Origin: Streptomyces sp. TG1A-60
GTDB taxonomy: Bacteria > Actinomycetota > Actinomycetes > Streptomycetales > Streptomycetaceae
Length of the DNA: 64,000 nt
NCBI RefSeq assembly: GCF_037201975.1
Contig: NZ_CP147520.1
Coordinates: 186,001-250,000 of the forward strand
Direction of reading: 5' to 3'
Position numbers and translations under genes: made by a program. The notes below the pieces were generated by a model. The model was given only the letters and a program-made list of their open reading frames with translations, was not told the DNA's origin and searched no databases. Shown here piece by piece: positions 1 through 48,986 of this stretch (its first letter is position 1; each line of letters begins with the position of its first letter).

Positions 1-12794
<12,794 letters not shown>

Positions 12795-12842
12795 GGGAAA
12801 AGTCGCCCTCCAGGATTGTCCTCGGCCACCGCGCACCCCGGC

Positions 12843-17681
<4,839 letters not shown>

Positions 17682-17723
17682 GTCAGGCCTCACAGGGTGT
17701 CGGGTGGGAGTCCGGAAGCAGGG

Positions 17724-42432
<24,709 letters not shown>

Positions 42433-42441
42433 GCAGATCAA

Positions 42442-42606
42442 CCCCTACTCCCGGCCGGCAATTGACCGCAGCCGGTACCGATAACCCGTGAGACCGCAGC
42501 GTTTCGCATCCTAGAGAGAGGATCCGTACGCGATACCCCTAGCCGACCCCAGAAAATGGGCATCACGGGGAACAGGCCGCATTACATGGAACTGAAATGG
42601 AATTCG
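42442..42606 (-). promoter_or_regulatory. Probable promoter/operator region of the PKS operon
   Basis: Non-coding stretch between the ccr terminator hairpin and the PKS1 start. It contains GCGATACCCCTA at 42530-42541, whose reverse complement TAGGGGTATCGC occurs exactly once more, upstream of the LAL regulator (48749-48760). A second TAGGGGTT lies at the PKS1 ribosome-binding site. A regulator target is inferred; no clear -35/-10 pair is visible. Confidence 0.45.
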
Positions 42607-42634
42607 GGAGCCGCCTGGGAAAACAGGTGGCTCC
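42607..42634 (-). terminator. Hairpin just downstream of ccr
   Basis: Two 11-base arms (42607-42617 and 42624-42634) pair with one G-T mismatch around a 6-base loop, ten bases past the ccr stop codon. No long U tract follows, as is usual in Streptomyces. It probably limits read-through from ccr into PKS1. Confidence 0.6.
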
Positions 42635-42644
42635 AGCACGGCGC

Positions 42645-43898
42645 TCAGTGCGTCGGGAGCGTCGTCATCCCCGGAGCCTCGGCATTCACGAGTACCGCCA
42701 GGTTGCCCACTCCCTGCTGGTTGGCGTAGAGCATCTGGTGGGCCTCGCCGATCTGGCGGAACGAGCCGCACCAGGTGATGCAGGGGTCGAGGCGGCCGTC
42801 GGCCATCAGCCCGATGACCGCGCGGTTCTCCCTCGTGTTCGAGCCGTGTGAGCCCTGCAGCCGCTTGCTGCGCATCCACAGGTAGCGCAGGTCCACGTCG
42901 CCGTTGTACCCGCTGGTTCCGCCGCACAGCGCGACCATTCCGGCGTTGTCGCAGACGAACAGCGAGGTCGGCAGGGTGTCCTCGCCCGGGTGCTCAATGA
43001 CGATCCGCGGGTTGCGGCGCTCCCCGAGGATCTCCCAGATCTTGGCGCCGAACCGGCGTGCCTCGGCAGTCCAGGCCTTGCTGGCGACCGGGTCGTCGAG
43101 GTCGGGCAGCCGGCCCCAGTGGTGGAACTCCCGGCGGTCGATCACGCCCTTGGCCCCGAGGTCCAGGCAGTACTGGAAGCGGTCGGGGTGGGAGACCACG
43201 GCGATGGGGACGCCGCCGAGCAGTTTCACGATCTGGATCGCCGCCGAGCCGACTCCACCGGAGCCGCCCCAGACCAGCACGGGATCGCCGGGCCGGACGT
43301 CGTGCGGCGTCCAGAAGGTCAACTGCCGATAGGCCGTGGCGCCGGTGATCAGGAATCCGCCGGCCGCCTCCCACGACAGGTTCGCGGGCTTGGGGTGGCA
43401 CTGGTGGTCCCGGACGAGGGCGTACTGGGCGAACGAGCCGAAGTTCGTCTCGTAGCCCCAGGCGGCGAGGGACTTGGAGGCCAGCGGGTCGATGCCCTCG
43501 CGGACGTCCTCCGCTGTCTCGTCCCAGGTCGCCCCGGACATGATGACCTCGTCGCCGACCTTGAACTGCTTGACGCCTTCGCCGACGGCCCAGACGATTC
43601 CGGATCCGTCGCTTCCGCCGATATGGAAGTCCTCACGCGCGCCGTGCAGTTTCTGTCTCATCGCGATGACGTCGATGGGCTCACCGAGGGATGCCCAGAC
43701 ATTGTTGTAATTAATTCCCGCGGCCATGACGTACACGAGTACTTCACCGCGGCCGGGCTTCGGTACGGGAACGACCTCGGTCTGCATCGCCTTGAGCGGC
43801 TCTCCGAACCGGTCCTGCCGGATGACCGCCGCATACATGTTGTCCGGCACCACTCCGAGCGGCGGAACCTCACCGAGTTCGTACAGCGACTTGGACAT
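42645..43898 (-). CDS. ccr: Crotonyl-CoA carboxylase/reductase
   Basis: 417-residue medium-chain reductase of the crotonyl-CoA carboxylase/reductase family. Family members reduce and carboxylate enoyl-CoAs with NADPH and CO2 to give ethylmalonyl-CoA or longer alkylmalonyl-CoA extender units. Visible features: the N-terminal segment GINYNNVWASLGEP, GSDGSGIVWAVGEGV, the CCR-type GYETNFGSFAQY, the Rossmann motif VWGGSGGVGSAAIQI near residues 210-225, and LQGSH near the C-terminus. AAGGAG lies six bases before the ATG. It sits between the thioesterase and PKS1 on the same strand, which supports extender supply for this pathway. None of the nine visible ATs shows an ethylmalonyl-type motif, so the consuming module is outside the window or the product feeds another use. 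Confidence 0.93.
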   Translation of the reverse strand: MSKSLYELGEVPPLGVVPDNMYAAVIRQDRFGEPLKAMQTEVVPVPKPGRGEVLVYVMAAGINYNNVWASLGEPIDVIAMRQKLHGAREDFHIGGSDGSGIVWAVGEGVKQFKVGDEVIMSGATWDETAEDVREGIDPLASKSLAAWGYETNFGSFAQYALVRDHQCHPKPANLSWEAAGGFLITGATAYRQLTFWTPHDVRPGDPVLVWGGSGGVGSAAIQIVKLLGGVPIAVVSHPDRFQYCLDLGAKGVIDRREFHHWGRLPDLDDPVASKAWTAEARRFGAKIWEILGERRNPRIVIEHPGEDTLPTSLFVCDNAGMVALCGGTSGYNGDVDLRYLWMRSKRLQGSHGSNTRENRAVIGLMADGRLDPCITWCGSFRQIGEAHQMLYANQQGVGNLAVLVNAEAPGMTTLPTH

Positions 43899-43939
43899 GA
43901 ACGACTCCTTTTCTTACCGCGTCGAGCATGGTCGAAGGG

Positions 43940-44677
43940 TCATCCGAGATGAGTGGCGATCCGGTCGACGACCGTGCTCGCGTGGGCGTTGAGGTAGAAG
44001 TGACCGCCGCGGAACACCTCGAGTTCGAAGGGGCCGGAGGTGTGGTCGCGCCACATCCGGGCCTCTTCGAGGGTGACCTTCGGGTCGTCGTCGCCGACGA
44101 ACGCGACCACCGGCGTGGTGAGTCGCGGGCCCCCGTCGTGGCGATAGGTCTCGGCGGCCCGATAGTCGCTCCGGACCACCGGGAGGATCACTCGCAGCAT
44201 CTCCTCGTCGTCGAGCAGGTCCGAGGCGGTTCCGTCGAGACGCTTGATCTCTTCGAGAAGGCCCTGGTCGTCGCGCTCGTGCACCCGCTCGTCGCGATGG
44301 GCGCCGGGAGCGCGCCGCCCGGAGGCGAACAGCATGTGCGGCACGATGCCGAGGTCCTCCAGGCGCAGCGCCAGCTCGAAGGCCACGGAGGCCCCCATGC
44401 TGTGGCCGAACAGCGACAGCGGCCGGTCCGCCCATGGCTTGACGACATCGACCAGGAGATCGGCGAGTGCCTCAACCGACTCGACGCAGGGTTCGTGCCG
44501 GCGGTCCTGACGCCCGGGATACTGGACCGCGAGGACGTCGACCCGAGGTGACAGCGCGCGCGACACCGGGAAGAAGTAGCTCGCGGACCCACCGGCGTAC
44601 GGCAGGCAGAGAAGTCGGTGCGGGGCATCAGGTGCGGGGTGGTACCGGCGTACCCACAGATCGTCGGTTACTGCCAT
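43940..44677 (-). CDS. Type II thioesterase (editing)
   Basis: 245-residue alpha/beta hydrolase of the free-standing thioesterase II family, which clears stalled or wrong acyl groups from ACPs of PKS and NRPS enzymes. The nucleophile elbow GHSMGA (Ser near residue 94), an acidic residue in FVGDDDPKV and the terminal His in GGHFYLN make the triad. The N-terminal PYAGGSASYF segment is the family oxyanion/lid region. No signal peptide, so cytosolic. The ATG at 44677 has GGAGGG about 13 bases upstream, a rather long spacing. It is followed 41 bases later by ccr on the same strand, so the two are probably co-transcribed. Confidence 0.95.
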   Translation of the reverse strand: MAVTDDLWVRRYHPAPDAPHRLLCLPYAGGSASYFFPVSRALSPRVDVLAVQYPGRQDRRHEPCVESVEALADLLVDVVKPWADRPLSLFGHSMGASVAFELALRLEDLGIVPHMLFASGRRAPGAHRDERVHERDDQGLLEEIKRLDGTASDLLDDEEMLRVILPVVRSDYRAAETYRHDGGPRLTTPVVAFVGDDDPKVTLEEARMWRDHTSGPFELEVFRGGHFYLNAHASTVVDRIATHLG

Positions 44678-44950
44678 GGTGGACTGGAATCCCTCCGGCG
44701 GTTGGGATGGCGGATCACGACGCCGGTGAGCAACCGTCCGTGCCCGTGCGGAACCACCGGGCGCGTCGTCTCACCATGATCTGCGGGCGCCGGGCTCACG
44801 AAAATTCGTGTACGGCCTCCGGTCGCCCGCTGTCCTGTCGGGACCTCATTGGCTCCTACCGTGGCGGCGTTGCCCCAGCCGGACAACCCCTACGTGATCC
44901 GTGCCCGCTCGCGGGCGGGTGCCGATCCCCTATCTCCCCTCCCGGCACCC
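44678..44950. promoter_or_regulatory. Intergenic region upstream of the thioesterase gene
   Basis: 273 bp between the thioesterase start and the phosphopantetheinyl transferase stop. It contains an interrupted palindrome CACGAA-AA-TTCGTG (44797-44810) and two ACCCCTAC-type elements (near 44884 and 44946) resembling half of the motif shared by the PKS1 and regulator promoters. A promoter for thioesterase-ccr is inferred from position only. Confidence 0.35.
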
Positions 44951-45643
44951 CTACTGCGGCGGGCTCGAAGGCCCGGCGCCCGGGGTGCGGGAGGCCGGTT
45001 CGGCTATGGCCGTGGCCACCAGGGCGGTGGTGGTACGCCATCGGCCCTCGTACCCGACGGGCAGCGGGTGCGCTCCGGGCACCTGCCGACTCTGGATGCG
45101 CACGGTGAACGAGCCGTCGGTGCGCAGGGTGATGTCGGCCTCGTCGAAGTCCAACGGCAGCCCGGTCAGCGGGAACCACGCCTTGTACACCGCTTCCTTG
45201 GCACTGAACAGCAGGCGGTCCCAGCAGATCTCGGAGGCGGCGGCGGTCAGCGCACGGTGCCTGAGTTGTTCGGCGGGAACCGCGATGACGTCCAGCACCC
45301 CCTCGGGGAGCGGGTTGTGGGGTTCGGCGTCGACTCCGACGGACGTGAAGTCGGCGCGGCGGGCGACCACGGCGGCCCGGTAGCCGTCGCAGTGCGTCAA
45401 GCTGCCCACCACGCCGGCGGGCCATGACGGGGCGCCGCGCTCGCCCGGCAGCAGGGGAACCGGTGGCAGGCCCAGTTGGGCCAGTGCCCGGCGGGCGCAG
45501 TGCCGGACGGTGGTGAACTCTCGGCGGCGTTTGTCGACGGCCCGGGAGATCACTTCCCGCTCCTCGGGGAACAGGAAGGTGGCGGGGTCGTCGGTGAACG
45601 CCTCGGACACGACCACGCCGGCGGGCAGGATCTCGGTGATCAG
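44951..45643 (-). CDS. 4'-phosphopantetheinyl transferase, PptT type
   Basis: About 230-residue Sfp/PptT-type transferase that moves phosphopantetheine from CoA to the conserved Ser of carrier proteins, here presumably the PKS ACPs. Motifs: KRRREFTTVRHCAR, GSLTHCDGY, the Mg-binding SVGVDAEP, and WDRLLFSAKEAVYKAW with the catalytic Glu/Lys. The sequence closely follows mycobacterial PptT. No ATG fits: similarity starts at ITEILPAGVVVSEAF, directly after a CTG at 45643-45641 that has a perfect AGGAGG (45655-45650) six bases upstream. That CTG overlaps the preceding gene's stop codon as CTGA, so I take CTG as the start, with translational coupling. A longer upstream start (45700) would add 19 residues lacking family similarity. 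Confidence 0.93.
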   Translation of the reverse strand: MITEILPAGVVVSEAFTDDPATFLFPEEREVISRAVDKRRREFTTVRHCARRALAQLGLPPVPLLPGERGAPSWPAGVVGSLTHCDGYRAAVVARRADFTSVGVDAEPHNPLPEGVLDVIAVPAEQLRHRALTAAASEICWDRLLFSAKEAVYKAWFPLTGLPLDFDEADITLRTDGSFTVRIQSRQVPGAHPLPVGYEGRWRTTTALVATAIAEPASRTPGAGPSSPPQ

Positions 45644-46482
45644 CGCAGACCTCCTGGGAAGACCGGACGCGGTCCGGCGGGTCCGCCGCGGCGCCGCCAC
45701 TCGCGTGGGTAGCCGACCGAGACCTCCTCGAACCGCACTCCGTCACGGACCGTGCTGCGGGGTATGTGGAGGTGCCCGTAGACCACCACCGCCGCGTCGT
45801 ACCTCAGGTGCCAGTCCGCGGTCCGTTCGGTGCCGCACCACTGGGCGAACTCCGGGTATCGCAGGATCCGGGTGGGCTCCCGTTCCAGCGGGAAGTGGTT
45901 GACCAGCACGGTGGGGTGGTCGGTGCCGCGGGCCGCCAGCCGTTCCTCGGTCAGGGTCACTCGCGCCCGGCACCACGCGTCGCGGGTGGGGAAGGGGTCC
46001 GGGTGGAGGAGGTACTCATCGGTGCACACGACCCCGGCCCGGTGCGCGATGGCCAGCCCCTCGGCCTTGGTGGCGGCCCCCGCGGGACGGAAGCTGTAGT
46101 CGTAGAGGACGAAGAGGGGGACGATCTGCACCGGACCGCCCGGCCCGTGCCAGACCGGGTAGGGGTCCTCGGGAGTGAGGACGCCGTGGCAGCGGCAGAT
46201 CTCCACCAGGTGCTGGTAGCGGCGTTCGCCGCGCAGCTGGTTCGGATCGTCGCGCGGAGTCCACAACTCGTGGTTGCCCGGGGCCCACACCACCTTCGCG
46301 GACCGCGCGGTCAGCGTGCCGATCGCCCACTCGAAGTCGGAGATCCGTTCGGCGACGTCGCCCGCGACGATCAGCCAGTCGTCCTTGTGGGACGGCCGGA
46401 GAGCCGCGAGGTGTTCACGGTTCTCCGGGTGTGCGATGTGCAGGTCGCTGATCGCCATCAGAGAGACGGTCACGGTCACCAT
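45640..46482 (-). CDS. Metallophosphoesterase, PptH-like (candidate ACP phosphopantetheinyl hydrolase)
   Basis: 280-residue calcineurin-like metallophosphoesterase with all metal-site motifs: SDLHI, AGDVAE, GNHE, NHFP and GHLHIPR. It overlaps the PptT-type gene at its stop codon. In Mycobacterium tuberculosis a metallophosphoesterase (PptH, Rv2795c) is encoded immediately before PptT (Rv2794c) and removes phosphopantetheine from carrier proteins; the same order and overlap here suggests the same job, by inference. The start ATG (46482) overlaps the upstream gene's stop in ATGGTGA; GTG 46479 (GTGA overlap) and ATG 46458 (just before AISDLH) are alternatives. No membrane segment or signal peptide, so cytosolic. 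Confidence 0.85.
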   Translation of the reverse strand: MVTVTVSLMAISDLHIAHPENREHLAALRPSHKDDWLIVAGDVAERISDFEWAIGTLTARSAKVVWAPGNHELWTPRDDPNQLRGERRYQHLVEICRCHGVLTPEDPYPVWHGPGGPVQIVPLFVLYDYSFRPAGAATKAEGLAIAHRAGVVCTDEYLLHPDPFPTRDAWCRARVTLTEERLAARGTDHPTVLVNHFPLEREPTRILRYPEFAQWCGTERTADWHLRYDAAVVVYGHLHIPRSTVRDGVRFEEVSVGYPREWRRRGGPAGPRPVFPGGLR

Positions 46483-46757
46483 TCCCAGGGCGGTGTCGAA
46501 TCCCGCCAGGAGCGCGGGGACGGGTACGTGTTGCCGCGCCTCCAGTGCGCGCGGGCGCTCGCCGGATCACCGGTCGAACCGTTCCGGCGAGCGGCCAGCA
46601 GGATCGCGATGACGACGGCGGCCAGTTCCTCGTCCGTGACCCTGCGACGCACCACCCGTATGTCGGCGCCGGTCACCGGCGCCTGTTCCGGTGCCCGCTC
46701 GAAGGCCGGGGGATGCGCTCGCCCCGGAGAGGGGTCGGGGTCGGCCTCAGTCGGCAT
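46476..46757 (-). CDS. Acyl-CoA carboxylase epsilon subunit-like small protein
   Basis: 93-residue protein with a core IRVVRRRVTDEELAAVVIA near residues 33-51 and a Trp-rich tail ending PSPRSWRDSTPPWEW. This is the pattern of actinobacterial acyl-CoA carboxylase epsilon subunits, small proteins that bind and activate the carboxyltransferase beta subunit of acetyl-, propionyl- or longer acyl-CoA carboxylases. It is normally found beside a beta subunit, but none is visible here. It overlaps the end of htpG by 11 bases and the start of the phosphoesterase gene, so it is translated within the same operon. The N-terminal 30 residues are Pro-rich and unlikely to be folded. It may help supply malonyl-type extender units; this is inferred from family and context. 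Confidence 0.7.
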   Translation of the reverse strand: MPTEADPDPSPGRAHPPAFERAPEQAPVTGADIRVVRRRVTDEELAAVVIAILLAARRNGSTGDPASARAHWRRGNTYPSPRSWRDSTPPWEW

Positions 46758-48612
46758 CGGAGAGGAGGGCGTTCAGCCGGGTGACGAACGCCGCCGGATC
46801 CTCCAGACAGCCGCCCAGCGTGAGGACGCCCTGGTCGAACAGGACATGGGCCAGGTCGTCGAAGCGCGGATCGTCCTGGTGGCGGTCGAGGCGGTCGACC
46901 AGGGTGTGGTCGGGGTTGATCTCCAGAATCGGCCGGCTGGGGATGCCGTTGCCCTGCAGCCGGTCGACCAGCCCGGCATCGGTGGTCGCCCCGTCGCTGA
47001 CGATGCAGGCGGGGGACGACGTCAGGCGGGTGCTGACGCGCACGTCCCAGGCGCGCCCCCGCAGCACGGTCCTGAGCTTGTCGAGCAGACCGGCGTAGGT
47101 GGCGTCGGCCTGCTCGGCCCGCTCCTTGTCCGCCGCGTCCTCGAGATCGCCGAAGGCCGGATCTCCCTGGGCGACCGACTGCAGCCGCTTGCCGTCGTAC
47201 GCCTGCAGGAGGCCCGTCACCACCCAGTTGTCGACCACCTCACCGAGCAGCAGCACCTCGACGCCCTTGGCCCGGTACGCCTCCAGATGAGGACTGGCGC
47301 CGGCGTCCGCGAGGGTCGGAGCGAGCAGGTAGTAGATCTTGTCCTGCCCCTCCTTCATCCGGTCCGCGTACTCGCGCAGCGACACCGATTCCGCATGGGT
47401 GGAAGGGAAGCGCAGCAGGTCGGCGAGTTCGTCGCGGCGCGCGGGATCCTCGGCCATGCCCTCCTTGAGGACGCTGCCGAAGTGCTCCCAGAACGTGGCG
47501 TACTTGTCCGGTTCATCGGTCGCCATGCCGCGCAGCAGCCGGAGCACCTTCTTCACCGCCGTGGAACGGATGTGGTCGACGGCCCGGCTGCTCTGCAGGA
47601 TCTCCCGTGACACGTTGAGCGGAAGGTCGGCGGAGTCGATGACGCCACGCACGAACCGCAGGTAGTCCGGCAGGAGTTGGCCGCTGTCCTCCAGTACGAA
47701 CACCCGCTGCACGTGCAGCTTCACGCCGCTGCGGGCCTGTTGGAGCCACAGGTCGTACGGGGCGGTCCCCGGGATGTACAGCAGCAGCGTGTACTCGTAC
47801 TGGCCCTCCACCTTGCTGTGCAGGTAGGCGAGCGGGTCGGTGGTGTCGTGGGTGACGCTCCGGTAGTGCTCGTGGTAGTCGCGTTCGGCGAGTTCGGACT
47901 TGGGGCGGGACCAGAACGCCGCCGCCTGGTTGACCGGCTCCTCCCCGGCTGCCGACTCCGTGCCGCCGAGGAAGATCGGCCGGTTGATGTGGTCGCAGAA
48001 CCTCCGGATGACCGTGCGCAGCCGGTGCTCGTTCAGCAGGTCTTCCTGGCCGTCGCGGAGGTGCAGGACGACCGTGGTGCCGCGCTCCGCGCGTTCGACG
48101 GGCTCCAGGGTGTACGTGCCGCGGCCGTCGGAGGTCCAGCGGACCGCCTCGGCCGGGTCGAGTCCGGCCCGGCGGGTGGTGAGCACGACCTGTTCGGCCA
48201 CCACGAACGCCGAGTAGAAACCCACCCCGAACTGCCCGATGGCCTCGGCGGAACCACGCTGATCGCCGGTGAGCGCCCGGAGGAAGTCGGAGGTGCCGGA
48301 CCGCGCGATGGTGCCCAGGTGGTCGATCACCTCGGTACGGCTCATGCCGACGCCGTTGTCCGCGATGGTGATCGTTCCGGCGTCCCGGTCGAACCCGACG
48401 CGGATCCACGGCGCGTCGTCCGGCTCGGTCATCTCAGGGTGCGCGTACCGCTCCAGGCGGAGCCGGTCGATCGCGTCGGACGCGTTCGAGATCAGCTCAC
48501 GCAGGAAGACGTCCTTGTTGCTGTACAGCGAGTGGACCATGAGGTCCAGGAGTTGGGTCACCTCAGCCTCAAAGCTGAACGTTTCCCCACCGGCATCCGC
48601 GTACGTGTTCAT
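46747..48612 (-). CDS. htpG: Hsp90-family chaperone HtpG
   Basis: 621 residues, the normal length of bacterial Hsp90. The N-terminal GHKL ATPase motifs are ELISNASDAIDRLR (about residues 39-52), DNGVGM (about 85) and GQFGVGFYSAFVV (about 128), followed by the middle domain with NVSREILQ and a C-terminal dimerisation region. It is a cytosolic ATP-dependent chaperone for large client proteins. It heads an operon in which every gene overlaps the next (epsilon-like peptide, phosphoesterase, phosphopantetheinyl transferase), so it is probably expressed with the PKS maturation genes and could assist folding of the giant PKS; that role is inference. The ATG at 48612 follows a G-rich stretch nine bases upstream. 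The LAL regulator gene is divergent. Confidence 0.96.
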   Translation of the reverse strand: MNTYADAGGETFSFEAEVTQLLDLMVHSLYSNKDVFLRELISNASDAIDRLRLERYAHPEMTEPDDAPWIRVGFDRDAGTITIADNGVGMSRTEVIDHLGTIARSGTSDFLRALTGDQRGSAEAIGQFGVGFYSAFVVAEQVVLTTRRAGLDPAEAVRWTSDGRGTYTLEPVERAERGTTVVLHLRDGQEDLLNEHRLRTVIRRFCDHINRPIFLGGTESAAGEEPVNQAAAFWSRPKSELAERDYHEHYRSVTHDTTDPLAYLHSKVEGQYEYTLLLYIPGTAPYDLWLQQARSGVKLHVQRVFVLEDSGQLLPDYLRFVRGVIDSADLPLNVSREILQSSRAVDHIRSTAVKKVLRLLRGMATDEPDKYATFWEHFGSVLKEGMAEDPARRDELADLLRFPSTHAESVSLREYADRMKEGQDKIYYLLAPTLADAGASPHLEAYRAKGVEVLLLGEVVDNWVVTGLLQAYDGKRLQSVAQGDPAFGDLEDAADKERAEQADATYAGLLDKLRTVLRGRAWDVRVSTRLTSSPACIVSDGATTDAGLVDRLQGNGIPSRPILEINPDHTLVDRLDRHQDDPRFDDLAHVLFDQGVLTLGGCLEDPAAFVTRLNALLSDAD

Positions 48613-48986
48613 CAGGTCGAACCCCCGTGGTCCGGGCGCCCTTCACCGACGCCCCCGCAAGCTTGGTCCAACGCTAAATTGATCATGAGGGCCGGGCAAG
48701 AGGGCCCCTCGGCTCCGGGGCAGGTTAGGGGGCGGTGCGCCGAGAACTTAGGGGTATCGCTCGGTGGGTCCCCAGGGCGGCGCACCCGCTCCAGGAGCGG
48801 GAGGAGGCCCTAGCGTTCCCTGATGAAGCTCGCCTAGGGTGCAGAAGCCCGACGTAAACCGGGGATGCGACCACACCACGGGTATTCGATGGATCACTGA
48901 ACGTCATGGGGGGTAAAGCAACACGAGGCGGGGGCCTCTCCGTTGCACTGGATGCGGCTTGAATACAACAATTCGGGGGAGGCGTC
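48613..48986. promoter_or_regulatory. Divergent promoter region between htpG and the LAL regulator
   Basis: 374 bp without a gene. It holds two TTAGGGG direct repeats 23 bp apart (48725-48731 and 48748-48754); the second is part of TAGGGGTATCGC (48749-48760), which recurs inverted upstream of PKS1. Further CCCTAG and CCTAGGG elements lie near 48811 and 48835. GGGGGAGG at 48975-48982 is the regulator's ribosome-binding site. A shared operator for a pathway regulator, possibly the LAL protein itself, is inferred. Confidence 0.5.

Noticed and set aside
42645..43898. CCR as a simple quinone oxidoreductase or as a PKS enoylreductase
   Set aside because: The NYNNVW and GYETNFGSFAQY segments and the 417-residue length fit the crotonyl-CoA carboxylase/reductase family.
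44678..44950. A small gene in the gap before the thioesterase
   Set aside because: Open frames there overlap neighbours and lack ribosome-binding sites or similarity.
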